Counted from the first letter of the stretch, positions 46,475-58,579 are shown. The stretch is DNA of 64,000 bases from Oenanthe sinensis (GCA_028671895.1 CM053800.1:16265886-16329885), one strand, 5' to 3'. The notes: a model not told the origin generated them from the sequence alone. Made by a program: numbers and translations.

Positions 46475-47413
46475 TGTGTGTATATATGAGAGCTAGTAAG
46501 ACTTTTAATAAACAAAAAAACAACAAAAACGCTTAAGTAAAAGAGATAAATGGTCGGTAAGACTTTTAAGAATACACATCGGTAAGACTTTTGAAAAGTC
46601 TTACCAAGTTTTTATAAAAAGTCTTGCTAAGTTTATTATGAATAAAACCCTTTTTTTGTTTCGGAAAGACTTTTAAAATATACAAAACAATTTTCTCAAA
46701 TAAAATCTCGGTAATACTTTCTGAAAGTCTTGCCGAGTTCTAATTTAAATAAAAAGTCTTTTGAGTTAACTAAAACAATTTATAAAACTATTTTAAAGAA
46801 AATTCTTTCCGAAAATAGTTAAAATAAAAGTCTTTCTGATTTTGTTAAAATTAAAACTATACAAAATATATTTACCTATAATATAAAAACATAATAAATA
46901 TATAATAGTAAACACATATATATTAATATTATTAATTATTACAAAATTCGAAATAAAATAAAGGAAATTTTATTCAAAATTTAGATTCAATAATAATAAT
47001 AAAATAGCTAAATATTTATATAACACTAAATTATTAAAGACATATAATAATTATTTATATTATTAAATGTTCCAATTAATTGAGGAATTAAATTAATTAT
47101 ACTTGAATTAATTTAATGAATAAATTAATTAAATAATTAATAACATGATAATTATTAATGTGCAATAATAATTAGAAGATCATTCAGTAAATCGCATACT
47201 ACTACTAATAAATGCTTTTTTTGAAAATAATATATAATAATGAGTACTTATGCTATAATTGAAATAATTATCTATTAAGAGTATTAAATTATTCTCAAGA
47301 TAATTTATCCAAATATTCATAAGTCCTAAGATATTGTTTATTCAAGTCTCATAAATCCTTTAAATAATAACATTTAATATCTCTGAACTCAAATCAACTC
47401 CTAACAATAAAAA
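46475..47413. other. AT-rich 3' tail of element F with CGGTAAGACTTTT repeats
   Basis: No gene. From about 46495 to 46860 the word CGGTAAGACTTTT and its reverse complement recur at least eight times, including a perfect palindrome at 46581-46605 (GGTAAGACTTTT, G, AAAAGTCTTACC). The part 46860-47410 resembles the tail of element C near 25900-25980, supporting assignment to F. Where F ends on the left is unclear. Confidence 0.6.
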
Positions 47414-47414
47414 A

Positions 47415-49023
47415 TTAGCCATTATTTAAAATCCCTAATTCACTAACCAACTTAGAGAATGTGGATTCATCAAGTGGTTTCATGAAGATGCCGGCTATTT
47501 GATCTTCTGTGGGTACAAAATGTAACACCACAGTTCCGTTCATGACATGCTCTCTGATGAAATGATACCTTAAGTCAATGTGCTTGGTTAGAGAGTGTTG
47601 TACAGGATTGTTGGAGATGGCTATAGCACTTGTGTTGTCGTAGAAAATTGGAATTTTGTTCAACACAAGTTCATAGTCATTTAGTTGATTCCTTATCCAC
47701 AAGATTTGTGCACAACAGCTACCTGTCACAATGTATTCGGCTTCGGCTGTCGAGGTAGACACTGAGTGTTGTTTCTTGTTATACCAGGAAATCAACTGAC
47801 GTCTTAGAAACTGACAGCTTCTAGAAGTACTCTTCTTGCCACCCTGCATCCTGCATAATCTGAATCTGTATAGCCTATTAGTCAAAACCTGTATCTTTAG
47901 GGTACCAAATTCCAAGATTGGTGTACCCTTTAGATATCTAAATATCTGTTTAACCGCTATAAGATGAGATTCCCTAAGATTAGATTGAAACCTTGCACAA
48001 AAGCATGTTGCAAACATTATGTCAGGTTTACTTGCAGTTAAGTATAATAATGAGCCTATCATACCTCTGTAGCTTGTGATATCAACATTTTTACTAGTTT
48101 CATCTTTATCAAGCTTTGTGGCTGTTAGAATTGGGGGTTTTGCCGGTGAGGAATCTTCTAGACTGTATTTCCTCAAAAGATCCTTTATGTACTTTGATTG
48201 GCAAATAAAAATTTCATCTTCCTTTTGCTTCACTTGCAGTCCAAGGGAGAATGACAACTCACCCATCATGCTCATTCCATACCTACACTGCATTAACTTA
48301 GCAAATCTCTTGTACAAGTTTTCATTAGTAGAACCAAATATAATATCATTAACATAAACTTGGACAAATATCATATCTATATTATGCAATTTATAAAAGA
48401 GAGTTTTATCTATGATACCTCTACTAAAACTATTTTCAAGTAAAAATTCAGAGAAAGTGTCATGCCTTGTCCTCGGTGCTTGCTTAAGTCCATAGAGGGA
48501 TTTGAATAGAAAATATAAAAAATCAACAAATTCTGAATTTTTAAAGCTAGGAGGCTGCTCTACATATACATCATCTTCAAGCTCTCTATTCAGAAAGGCA
48601 CTCTTCACATCCATTTGATAAACTTTGAAATTGGAATGTGCTGCGAATGCTAAAAATATTCTGATTGCTTCAAGTCTTGCAACTGGTGTGTAGGTCTCAT
48701 CATAATTAGTTTCCTCTTCTTGGGAGTAACCCTTTGCCACCAGTTTGGCCTTGTTCCTTTTAACAATGTCATCACCGTCTAATTTATTCATGTATACCCA
48801 TTAGTGCCAATTACAGATTTGTCTCTTGGCTGGGTACCAGTGTCCATACTTCTTGTCTCTCAAACTGATTGAGCTCTTCTTGCATAGAAAGAACCCAATC
48901 TAGTTCAGTTAGCGCATCTTCAATTTTCTTTGGTTCTTCTTGAGTTAGAAAAACTAAAAATAGACATTCATTTGAAGTTGCACTTCTAGTTCTAACTCCA
49001 ACATCTAGATCACCTATGATCAA
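47415..49023 (-). pseudogene. Element F RT and RNase H pseudogene
   Basis: Two open pieces: 49023-48811 (MIIGDLDVGVRTRSATSNE, then DWVLSMQEELNQFERQEV) and 48791-47415, 458 codons. RT text includes VKSAFLNRELEDDVYVEQPP and SLYGLKQAPRTRHDTFSEF. The catalytic YVDD reads YVND: codon AAT at 48350-48348 where GAT is expected, which alone would inactivate RT. RNase H includes STAEAEYIVTGSC and DNTSAIAISNNP and ends FSKLVSELGILNNG, a normal C-terminus. Around 47850-47920 the text loses its expected form and recovers within about 25 codons, pointing to two compensating indels. A stop separates the two pieces near 48800. Confidence 0.88.
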
Positions 49024-50474
49024 TTCAAAAGGATGATCTCTGCTTCATATCCTTTCCCTAGGTCAGTTTGATCTTGATGATTCACCTCGATATTCATTGT
49101 GATGTTGTGTTCTACCAGTAGATCTATCATCTCCCTCTGAGTCGCTGCCAGGATGACTTATTGATCCACCACTGGTATTAGTAGTATCTCCAGTATTTCC
49201 ATTGTTTTCACCACTATTACTTAGATCATTATTGTCATTGTTGTCATTATCATGTCCTGTTGTAGCCTCAAGTTCTTTTTCATCATCGGAATGTGAGGCT
49301 GGATAATTATCAAATTTTAATGACTTAGAAGAATCTTCAGTTTAGATACTTGGGAGTTTAGTGTCGTCGAAATTTACGTTGATATTTTCTTTCACTTGGT
49401 GTTGATCAATTATGTACACCCTATATGGTCTTCTTGAATAACCGACAAAAATAAAATTGTGTGCCTTGACCTCGAACTTGCCACGATGTTCATCTCCATC
49501 TTTCATCACATAACATTTAGCTCCAAATACATGAAAGTACTTGAGTATTGGTTTCTTACCAGCCATCAATTCATAAAGAGTCTTCATATGATCTTTATTG
49601 ATTAGAGTTCGATTCTGGGTGTAACATGTTGTATTTACTACTTCAACCCAAAAGTAGATAGGTAACCTTGATTCATTTAACATTGTTCTTGCAGCTTCAA
49701 TCAAGGTTCGATTCTTCCTTTCTATAACTCCAATCTATTATGGAGTCCTTGGTGATGACTATTGTCTTATCCCCTTGTCTAAGCAAAAGTCATTCAGAAC
49801 TTCATTCTTGAATTATGTTCCATTGTCTGACCTGATTGCCCAAACAACTAACTTTGAATCTATCTCAGTTAGCTTTATATGGTCAACCATCAGTTGTGGA
49901 TTTTCATCCTTAGAGTTCAAGAATAAAACCCACATGTATTTTGTGAAGTCATCCACAATCACTAAGGTATATCTTTTCCTTGACATTGACATAATATTAA
50001 CTGGACCAAATAAATCCATGTGTAGCAGTTGAAGTGGTTTAGTAATGTTTGTAGTGTTTGTGCCTTTGTGACTTATTTCTTTGACTTTTCTTTCTGACAT
50101 GCCTCACACAATCCTTCTTGTGTAAATTCCATCGGAGGCAGTCCTCTCACCAAATCTCTCTTGATTAGAGAGTTCATTATTTTGAAATTTAAGTGTTAGC
50201 TGCAAATCTCTCACCAATCCTTTCTGATGAAGACTTTGAGTAGAAACAGTTTGCTTTATCTTCAGTTCCGGAGTTGAGATCGGCTACGTACAATTTTCCT
50301 TTCTTTACTCCATGTAAGGCTAGTTTGTCATCTTTAGAATGAGTTATTAAAAACTTTTCCTTCATAAAGTTTACCTTGTATCCTTTATCACAAAAATGAT
50401 TGACGCTGTATAGATTGTGCTTAAGTTCATCCACTAAAGAGACATTCTCAATGATAACATTCTCAGCATTTAAC
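49024..50474 (-). pseudogene. Element F protease tail and integrase pseudogene
   Basis: Protease C-terminal part and pre-integrase DNA at 50474-50189 (MDELKHNLYSVNHFCDKGY, YVADLNSGTED). Integrase core: LLHMDLFGPVNIMSMSRKRY (about 50040-49985), AIRSDNGT (about 49830), and after two stops near 49738 the IERKNRTLIEAARTML segment carrying the catalytic Glu. C-terminal KYFHVFGAKCYV and GKFEVKAHNFIFVGYS lie at about 49560-49430. A disordered Asn/Ser-rich linker follows to 49024. Frameshifts near 50100-50180 and stops at 49738 and 49340 break the frame. Confidence 0.82.
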
Positions 50475-51998
50475 TGTTAGTATTGGTGTCCTAGATACAA
50501 TACTTTTATATTTTATTGAAAACGATTGAGGATTATGTTTTATTTGATTATTTAATTAATATTTATTATGTCTTTATTTACTGTATTATAAACTGAAAGC
50601 ATAATAAATGTCCTTAGAATATTAATACGCATTATATACCTTTAAGTATGTGACTTAAAAATGAGATTATATTAATAGTATTTTATTCCTAAAATTCCCT
50701 AGTCGAGTATTATTATTTAGGAACAATAATAATATAATAAGACTAGTATGTTTTTTGAAAGTTGACCGCATCTCATTGGTCATAGGTATGGTGATACTAA
50801 AGTCAAGAATATAAGTGCATGTCTCAATGCATCACACTGGAAAGACCCACCATGAGATTCTACATATTAATAAGTGTCATAAGGAATTCTCACTGTGATA
50901 ATGATGTAATGATCCTCTGACTTGAAATCATTATATTTCTATAAGAGAATTAATATAATTTTATTACACTCAAAGTTATCTTTAACCGGATAATGATAAA
51001 GGTGGACATTGGGTATGCTATGAATCATATGAGGAATATGAATAATCAATATAGGATTTAACCCTCCGATTTTAGGAGTGATATTATTGGCTCTTGATTG
51101 AGTGAGATTATGAAATGCATGGTCGTGCTCAAATATTGATTTGTTTAATAGTCTACTCATTGATCAAGGAAACCAAGGTTAAAAGTTGAAGAGGATGACA
51201 CAATACATGCCTCGAGTTTGATCTATAATATAATGTTAAAGGGATTATATTAAATTGCACATTATTCATGAAAGGTTTAATTGAATCACCAATTATTATT
51301 GTTACTTGGGTAACAATGATGTATTACTATATGTCGCTCATTGTTTATAATTTTATTATTAGAAAATAAAATTATTACCAACGTAATAATAACCTAAAGG
51401 GTCACACACAAAGAACGTTCAAACGGAGCTTTATTTAAATTATGAATTTAAATATTTTATTATTATTTCGAATTTAATTATTGAATTAATTAAGTGGAAC
51501 TTGATTAATTTTATTATAATTCGAATTTAATAATAACCCAAAATCAGAATGGATTTTTTTAAAGGAGACCTCATGGATTAGGGTTTGACCCAATTATCTC
51601 TAGCTCATATAAATACATAAGGATGTGTTTAGGAACCTCAAAAATACTTGACATCTCATTTTTATCATAAAGACCCTAGCAGCTCTACACAAGAGAGAGG
51701 CCAGCAAGTGAGAGAGAAAGAAGAGATAAATCGGGGTTGTTCTTGGCTAGTACCATCTCCGCTGATCGTTAGACGAATCGACGTTCGTGTGGATACCGTT
51801 AGAGAATAGTTCTTGAAGAAGGGTTTGTTGTGATTTGTTAAGCAAGGACCTTCTATTAACAACAATTCGTAAAGCTTCTAAGGTACAAACTTCATTCACC
51901 ATAATCATCCAAAGTTATACAAGGATCCTGCGATTGAGTTTTGATATTTTTTTGTTTTTATATTATTTTCGCTGCATTTTCATGCCCGAAACCCATCA
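50475..51998 (+). repeat. 5' LTR of element E
   Basis: TGTTAGTATTGG start and AACCCATCA end, 1524 bp, clearly diverged from the A1 LTR by many substitutions and small indels. The TATA region reads CTCATATAAATACATA (about 51606-51621). Confidence 0.88.
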
Positions 51999-53765
51999 AT
52001 GGCATCATAGCTACGTTTATAATGGGATGATTTGCTTATGTGTTTAACAGTTTTTTGATATATGTAAACATATATATGATATGTCATGGCTATATGTTGA
52101 TATATATGTTTTATATGATTTTGAATATATGATATTGATGTGTAGTATAATCATGGGATGATTGTGTGTATTATTGTATGTATATGATACATGTATGTTC
52201 TTATTATGAGAATCGTATTCGATACGAATTCTGAAACGGCTTTTGTAAATTTTCTGAAATTTGTGTCCAGTGTTCGATTTTCGCAAACGATATGTGTTTT
52301 CTGACTGGAATCGTGTCACTGAGCAATACTGACAAAATTAACTTGGCTTCTGTAAGCCATTCGATGTCGTTACTGGCTCCAAAACGGAGATTTATTTTTT
52401 TCTAAAATTTATTTGATTTTCTGAAATTTCGAAATTTGTTATATATGATTATATGATATGTTTATATAATCTGAGATATATTACATGTGTTATGTGATAG
52501 CGTGGTGGATGGTTATGGCCTAAAGACCCATATGATAGTGGTTTTGTTTTATGATTTTGGTTTCGAAATATGGCTTGCATGTCATTTATTCGTTGTAATT
52601 GTTAATCTCGAATGTAACTCGAGTTCTTCTTGTAATTTCATTAGAATAGATTTATTTATTATTCAATATAATTGTTCAATGGAGACTTGGAAGCAAGGAA
52701 GCTAGGAGGCAATCTGGATGATGGAGTAATGAAGAAGATAAAGATATAAAATAGTGTAGTATTTGAAACCACCATAGATTGACCTTGACAATTTCAATAG
52801 CTTGGAAATATCATATAGGATGGGGCCATAACCAAACACATTTAATTTACGCACAATACATATATGTATATGAATGCATGTGTAGATACGTATATGTTGG
52901 AATGATGTATGTATTAGATACGACACCCATGTCATGCCTGCTTAAGAAAGATAAAATCTGTAACGATTCAAGATTTTAAAATTAAACAAACGATCATGAG
53001 ATTCTTGTGTTTATGAAATACGGTATTGAATATGAATTTTCTTTTTCTGGTATGGGGAGATTTTGTCAAAAGTGAATTATTATTCATAAGAAAGTTGTGT
53101 TTTAAGTGAGACCGCTACTGACTTCTCCGATGATCTGGAAATCAAACCATTGACGAATATTGAAATGGATTATTTGATCAAAGAAAAATTGAGAATCTCT
53201 TTATGATGGGATCATGACCGTTAAACAATAAATCCCTAAATAAATATTAAGTTAATAAAGATGTCTTCTAATGTTAATACACATCAAGATCTAGATTGAG
53301 AAGGAGTGGGTTTACCAAAGTGAAGTGCTCTTATCAATCATGGGAAAATGTAATAAGTAAATGACTTAGTTTATTAAAATATTGGGTCTAACTTAACTAA
53401 ATCATCATAATAGGATTGTGGGTTAGGAGGCATAGAGTTTGGTGAGATTTATTGGATAAATGTGTATAATGGGTTGTTCCACCAAACTTTCCAAGAGTTA
53501 TATTTGATATAATCGACAAATGTTGTCTATCTAAATAGTCGTGTTTTGAGTGTATTAGCCAACGTTATCTTAAACACATGGATGAAATATGGATCTTGGC
53601 TCACTAGAAAGATTTAAAGAAATGATTTCCGAATTAATAGTTAGTGCTATTGATTTGATGAAAAATAGTGGGAGATATATATTATGAATGTATATGATAA
53701 TCACTTGAACATAATTAAACTTCTGCAAACTAACTAATATGCATTTTAAACATTGTAGATATTTA
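51999..53765 (+). other. Primer site and leader of element E
   Basis: TGGCATCATAGC at 52000-52011 is a decayed form of the family A primer site TGGCATCAGAGC. The rest is leader DNA homologous to that of D; it contains no gene. Small frames in it (for example 52487-52705 and 52779-52979) recur in D only because the leader recurs. Confidence 0.75.
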
Positions 53766-54210
53766 ATGGCAAACAACACAAATAAATTTTATGTGCGAGA
53801 AGGACAAGCTGACATGAACCAACTTCCTTGATTGGTAAAGGAATTTGAGGATTGTCCTCAGGAAGGAGTGAAAGCTCCACGTCATTGAAATTCCTTCCCT
53901 GCTGAGAATGCAACTCGCATTCAGCAAAATGCTTATCAGAAGTATATTGATGATGCGAATGATATTGCATGTCTCATGCTGGCAACCATGACTGTTGTGC
54001 TTCAAAAACAACATGAGCATATGGATGCTTATGAGATTATTGAACACCTTCAAAGAATGATTGAGGGACAGGCTCATCAAGAAAGGTTTGACACGAACAA
54101 AGCATTGTATGCTTGCAAACAGAGAGAGCGTGAACATTTTTAACCACATGTTCTAAAGATGATAGGTTATATTGAGTATCTTGATACTTTGGGTTTTCCG
54201 ATTGGTCCGG
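53766..54210 (+). pseudogene. Element E gag fragment
   Basis: ATG at 53766 gives MANNTN, then an 11-base deletion shifts the frame. The TGA seen at codon 21 in A1 and I is present at the equivalent site (53815-53817), and the TGA seen at codon 39 in D is present at 53869-53871. A TAA lies between them. Capsid text HMDAYEIIEHLQRMIEGQ remains near 54015-54070. Ends at the junction near 54210. Confidence 0.8.
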
Positions 54211-54799
54211 CATAGAACATACTCCACAAGGAAAACCAAAATCAAAAACACAATTCTCTCTAAGCACAAGAGAACAACTACTAAAATACAAAAAGAAAAC
54301 CAAAACCTTCTTTACAAATAAAAAATGCCTAGGCACCATCATCATTGATGCCCACACCAACTTGAATAAATCCAAATTGCAGAAGCCCACACTCCGCAAA
54401 GCAACATCTGGTATTGTACTGGTCTGAAACATATCCCTGAAACCCCATCAACACTAGCAGACCACACTCCACCTAATGACAATCCTCCGCATAGACCGAA
54501 CCAAGTCTAATCCCTTCCGCAAAAATATTTTTCTGTCAACTTTTATATAGGAATGTACTAGTCCTAATATAAAAAACAAGCATCAACAAGTTCTTACCTG
54601 AACACCTGACTTTTTGAAAAGCTGTTGCACACCTAAGTTGTAGGTATGGAGCAACAAAAAAATAACCTGTCAATAAAAGAAAGGGACCGAGTCCCACTAG
54701 AAACCAAACCACCATGGCTGTCAAGGGTTGTAAAAACCCGGAAAAATAAATCAAATGCACAAAGAAAAAAAATTCCAGGTTTTCTCAAAGGTGCCCTAA
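54211..54799 (-). other. T-rich, intron-like DNA on the minus strand
   Basis: No LTR or copia text. On the minus strand it is T-rich with scattered GT/AG signals, like plant intron DNA, and it appears to be the continuation of 58720-59190 on the other side of element D (CCTAA duplication). A minus-strand frame at 54432-54037 runs from this DNA into E gag in antisense and is not a gene. Confidence 0.45.
54795..54799. repeat. Target-site duplication of element D, left copy (CCTAA)
   Basis: CCTAA at 54795-54799 and again at 58720-58724 flank the TGTTAG...CCTTCA ends of D exactly. Confidence 0.93.
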
Positions 54800-55694
54800 T
54801 GTTAGTATTGGTGTCCTAGAGACAATACTTTTAATGTTTTATTGAAAACAATTATGTTATGTGATTATTTAATTAATATTTATTATATCTTTATTTACTG
54901 CATCATAAATTTAAAGAATAATAAATGTCCTTGGAATATTAATACGTAATATATGTCTTTAAGTATGTGACTTAAAAATTAGATTATATGAATAATATTG
55001 TATTCCTAAAATTTTCTAGTCAAGTATTATTATTTAAGGACAATAATAATGCAATAAGACTAGTATGTTTGTTGACAGATAACCACATCTCATTGGTCAT
55101 AGGTATGGTGATACTAAATTCAAGAACAAAAGTGTATGTAGAATTTGGATTTAATAAGAATTATCATTAATTTGAATTTAATCATTGAATTAATTAAGTG
55201 GGACTTGATTAATTATATTAGAATTCGGATTTAATAATAATAATAACCCAAAATCATAATGGATTTTGGAAACCACATGGATTAGGGTTAGGCCCAAAAT
55301 CTCTCTTTCCCATATATATACATAATGATGTATAGTATTAGGATTTAATCATTAGATTTCGTTTTAGAGAAAAACCCTAGCTGCTCAACATCAAGAGAGG
55401 CTAGAGAAAGAGAGAGAGAGAAAGAGAGGAAAATAATTCGGCTAGTACCGACTCCGGTGATCGTAGGATGATCGGGTGTTCATGTGGACTTCTTTGGAGA
55501 GCAGATCTTTGCAACAAAGGGCTGCTGTGATTCATCTTTTCTGGACCTCCATTAAATATCATACGGAAAGTTTTGTTAAGGTACAAACTTCTTCACCATA
55601 ATCATCCAAAGTTATACATGGATCCTGTGATAGGGTTTCGTTTTTTTATTGTTTTACGTTATATCTGCTGCGTTTTCATGCCCGAAACCCTTCA
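54800..55694 (+). repeat. 5' LTR of element D, about 0.65 kb shorter than A1 LTR
   Basis: Starts TGTTAGTATTGG and ends AACCCTTCA. At about 55139 the text jumps from AAAGTGTATGTA to GAATTTGGATTT, omitting the middle third present in the A1 LTR (about 17200-17885). TATA region: CCCATATATATACATAATG (about 55308-55326). Confidence 0.9.
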
Positions 55695-55695
55695 A

Positions 55696-55707
55696 TGGCA
55701 TCAGAGC
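55696..55707 (+). other. Primer binding site of element D
   Basis: TGGCATCAGAGC, one mismatch (C for T at position 4) to the initiator tRNA-Met complement. The C is also seen in E, so it is a family A trait. Confidence 0.85.
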
Positions 55708-57238
55708 TACGTGTATAATGGGATGATTTGGTTATGTGTTTAACAATTTTTCGATGTATGTAAACATATATATGATATGTCATGACTATATGTTGATATA
55801 TATGTTTTATATGAATATATGATATTCATGTGTTATATAATCATGGGATGATTGTGTGTATTACTGTATGTATATGATACATATTTGTTATTATTATGGG
55901 AATCGTTTTCGATACGAATTCTGAAACGGTTTCGGTAGATTTTCTGAAATTTGTGTCCAGTGTTCAATTTTCGCAAACGATATGTGTTTTCTGACTGGAA
56001 TCGTGTCACTGAGCAATATTTATATATTCATCTTCACGTCTGTAAGTCGTTTGATGACGTTACAGGCCCCGAAATGGCGAATTATTTTTTTTCTGAAATT
56101 TATTTGATTTTTTGAAATTTCGAAATTTATTTTATATGATTATATGATATGTTATATAATCTGAGATATATTACATGTGTTATGTGATAACATGGTGGAT
56201 GGTTATGTCCTAAAGACCCATAAGATAGTGGTTTTATTTTATGGTTTTGGTTTCTAAATACGACTTGCATGTCGTTTATTCATTATAGTTGTTAATCTCA
56301 AATGTAACTCGAGTTTTTCTTGTAATTTCATTAGAATAGATTTATTTATTATCCAATGTAATTGTTCAATGGAGACTTGGAAGCAAGGAAGCTAGGAGGC
56401 AATCTGGATGATGGAGCAATGAAGAAGATAAAGACATGTAATAGTGTAGTATTTGAAACCACCATAGATTGACCTTGATAATTCCATTAGCTTGGAAATA
56501 TCACATAGGAAGCGGCCATAACCAAACACATTTAATTTACGCACAATACATATATGTATATAAATGCATGTGTAGATATGTATGTATTGGAATGATATAT
56601 GTATCAGATACGACACCCATGTCATGCCTGATTAAGAAAGATAAAATCTGTAACGATTCAAGATTTTAAAATTAAACAAATGATCATGAGATTCTTGTGT
56701 TTATAAAACAAGGTATTGAATATGAATTTTCTTTTTCTGATATGGGGAGATTTTGTCAAAAGTGAATTATTATTCATAAGAAACTTGGGTTTCAAGTGAG
56801 ACCGCTTGTGACTTCTCCGACGATCTGGAAATCGAACCATTGACGAATATTGAAATGGATTATTTGATCAAGGAAAAACTGAGAATCTCTTTATGATGGG
56901 ATCATGATCGTTCATATAAACATTAAAATTGGATAAATGTGTACAAAGTGTTGTTCCACCAAACTATCCAAGAGTTATATTTGATATAATCACTAATGTT
57001 GTCTACCTAAATAGTCATGTTTTGGGTGTATTAGCCAAAGCTATCTTAAAACATGGATGAAATATGGATCTTGGCTCATTAGAAAGACTTAATGAAATGC
57101 TTTCCAAATTAATAGTTAGGGCTATTGATTTGATAAAAATAGTGGGAGATATATATTATGAATGTATATGATAATCACTTGAACATAATTAAACTTCTGC
57201 AACTAACTAATATGTATTTTAAACATTGTAGATATTTA
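55708..57238 (+). other. Leader of element D, no gene
   Basis: About 1.5 kb of untranslated leader, homologous to the leaders of E and I and partly A1. No reading frame with a known domain. Such long leaders are usual in this family. Confidence 0.75.
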
Positions 57239-58579
57239 ATGGCAAACAACACAAATAACTTCTCTGTGAGAGCAACCCTTGAGAAGTACAAGCTGACTGG
57301 AACTAACTTCCTTGATTGGTATAGGAATTTGAGGATTGTCCTCAGGAAGGAGTGAAAGCTTCACGTCATTGAAATTCCTTCACATGCTCCTCCTGTTGAG
57401 AATGCAAATCGTGTTTAACAAAATGTTTATCAGAAGCATATTGATGATGTGAATGATGTTGCGCGTCTCATGCTTGCAACCATGACTGCTGAGCTTCAAA
57501 AACAACATGAGCATATGGATGCTTATGAGATGATTGAACACCTTCAAAGAATGTTTGAGGGACAGGCTCGTCAAGAAAGGTTTGACATGAGCAAAGCACT
57601 GTATGCTTGTAAACAGGGAGAGCGTGAACCTGTTCAACCACATGTTCTAAAGATGATAGGATATATTGAATATCTTGATACTTTGGGTTTCCCGATTGGT
57701 CCGGAAGCTCAGATTGACTTGATCTTGCAATCCTTTAACAACAACTATACTCATTTTGTTATGAACTACAATATGAATGATATAGACAAAACACCCACTG
57801 AATTATTGGCCATGTTACGAACTGCTGAAACCAACATGAAAAAGGCTGAACCTGCTACCATGCTGATGGTAGACACCAAAAGCATGGCGAAAAGGAAAGG
57901 CAAATGGAAGGGAAAGAAGAAGATTGGATCTGCTTCTAGTCCCAAGCCAAAGGTTAATCCCAAACAGGCTTTAAAGCCCAAGGGTTCTGTTGCAAAGGGT
58001 GATTGTCACTACTGTGGTAAACCAGGTCATTGGAAGAGAAATTGTCATGCTTATTTGGAGGATCTGAAGAAGAAGAAGGCTGGTCAAGCTTCTGATTCAG
58101 GTATTTATGTTATAGAGGTCAATTTGTCTACTTCTACATCATGGGTATCAGATACTGGATGTGGTTCTAACATTTGTATAAATGTGCAGGAGTTGCAAAA
58201 GTGTAGGACTTTGGCAAAGGGAGAGGTCGACCTACGAGCTGGCAATGGAGCAAAGGTTGCTACCTTAGCTATAGGGACTTATTATTTAAGGTTGCCCACT
58301 GGGCTTATTTTAGAACTTAAGAACTGTTTTTACATGCCTGCAATTTGTAGAAACATTATTTCAGTTTCTTGTTTGGACAAGAAAGGTTTTGCATTTTCAA
58401 TTCAGAATAATAGTTGTTCCTTTTCTTTGAATAATGTTACTTATGGGGTTGCACGTTTATTTAACGGTTTATATGTTCTTGATTTAGTAGGATTATCGGG
58501 CGTTCGTGTGGACTTCTTTGGAGAGCAGATCTTTACAACAAAGGGCTGTTGTGATTCATCTTCTCTGGACCTCCATTAA
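57239..58579 (+). pseudogene. Element D gag-protease, nearly intact, fused to LTR sequence
   Basis: ATG 57239 gives MANNTNNFSVRATLEKYK with a normal Gly at codon 21. Two stops follow: TGA at codon 39 (57353-57355) and TAA at 57416-57418. From 57449 the frame is open for 376 codons: capsid HMDAYEMIEHLQRMF, basic nucleocapsid, an intact zinc knuckle CHYCGKPGHWKRNC (about 58007-58048), protease with DTGCGSNIC (about 58151-58177) and PAICRNIISVSCLDKKG. After VLDL (about 58486) the last 30 or so codons are translated LTR DNA, created by the internal deletion. It is the best gag of family A in the window. Confidence 0.88.

Larger units (their letters stand above)
47414..50474 (-). mobile_element. 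SIRE-like copia element F, 5' half missing
   Basis: Read right to left: protease tail (50474-50189), integrase (50100-49342), linker, RT and RNase H (49023-47415), AT-rich tail. It is cut at 50474/50475 by the LTR of E. No further F sequence appears on the far side of E, so gag, leader and 5' LTR were removed by deletion or lie elsewhere. Confidence 0.85.
50475..54210 (+). mobile_element. Ty1/copia element E (family A), 5' half only
   Basis: 5' LTR 50475-51998, degraded primer site just after, leader, then gag to about 54210, where family A text stops in mid-codon context (GGTCCGG) and unrelated T-rich DNA on the other strand begins. No 3' LTR is seen. The base pairs left of the LTR are TTAAC (50470-50474); no matching copy was found. 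Confidence 0.82.

Noticed and set aside
50470..50474. TTAAC as a target duplication for E, and ATTGG (42605-42609) for G
   Set aside because: The right-hand ends of E and G are missing, so no second copy exists to confirm either.
54037..54432. Minus-strand frame of 131 codons spanning the E junction
   Set aside because: It joins intron-like DNA to antisense gag across a rearrangement, so it is a chance fusion.
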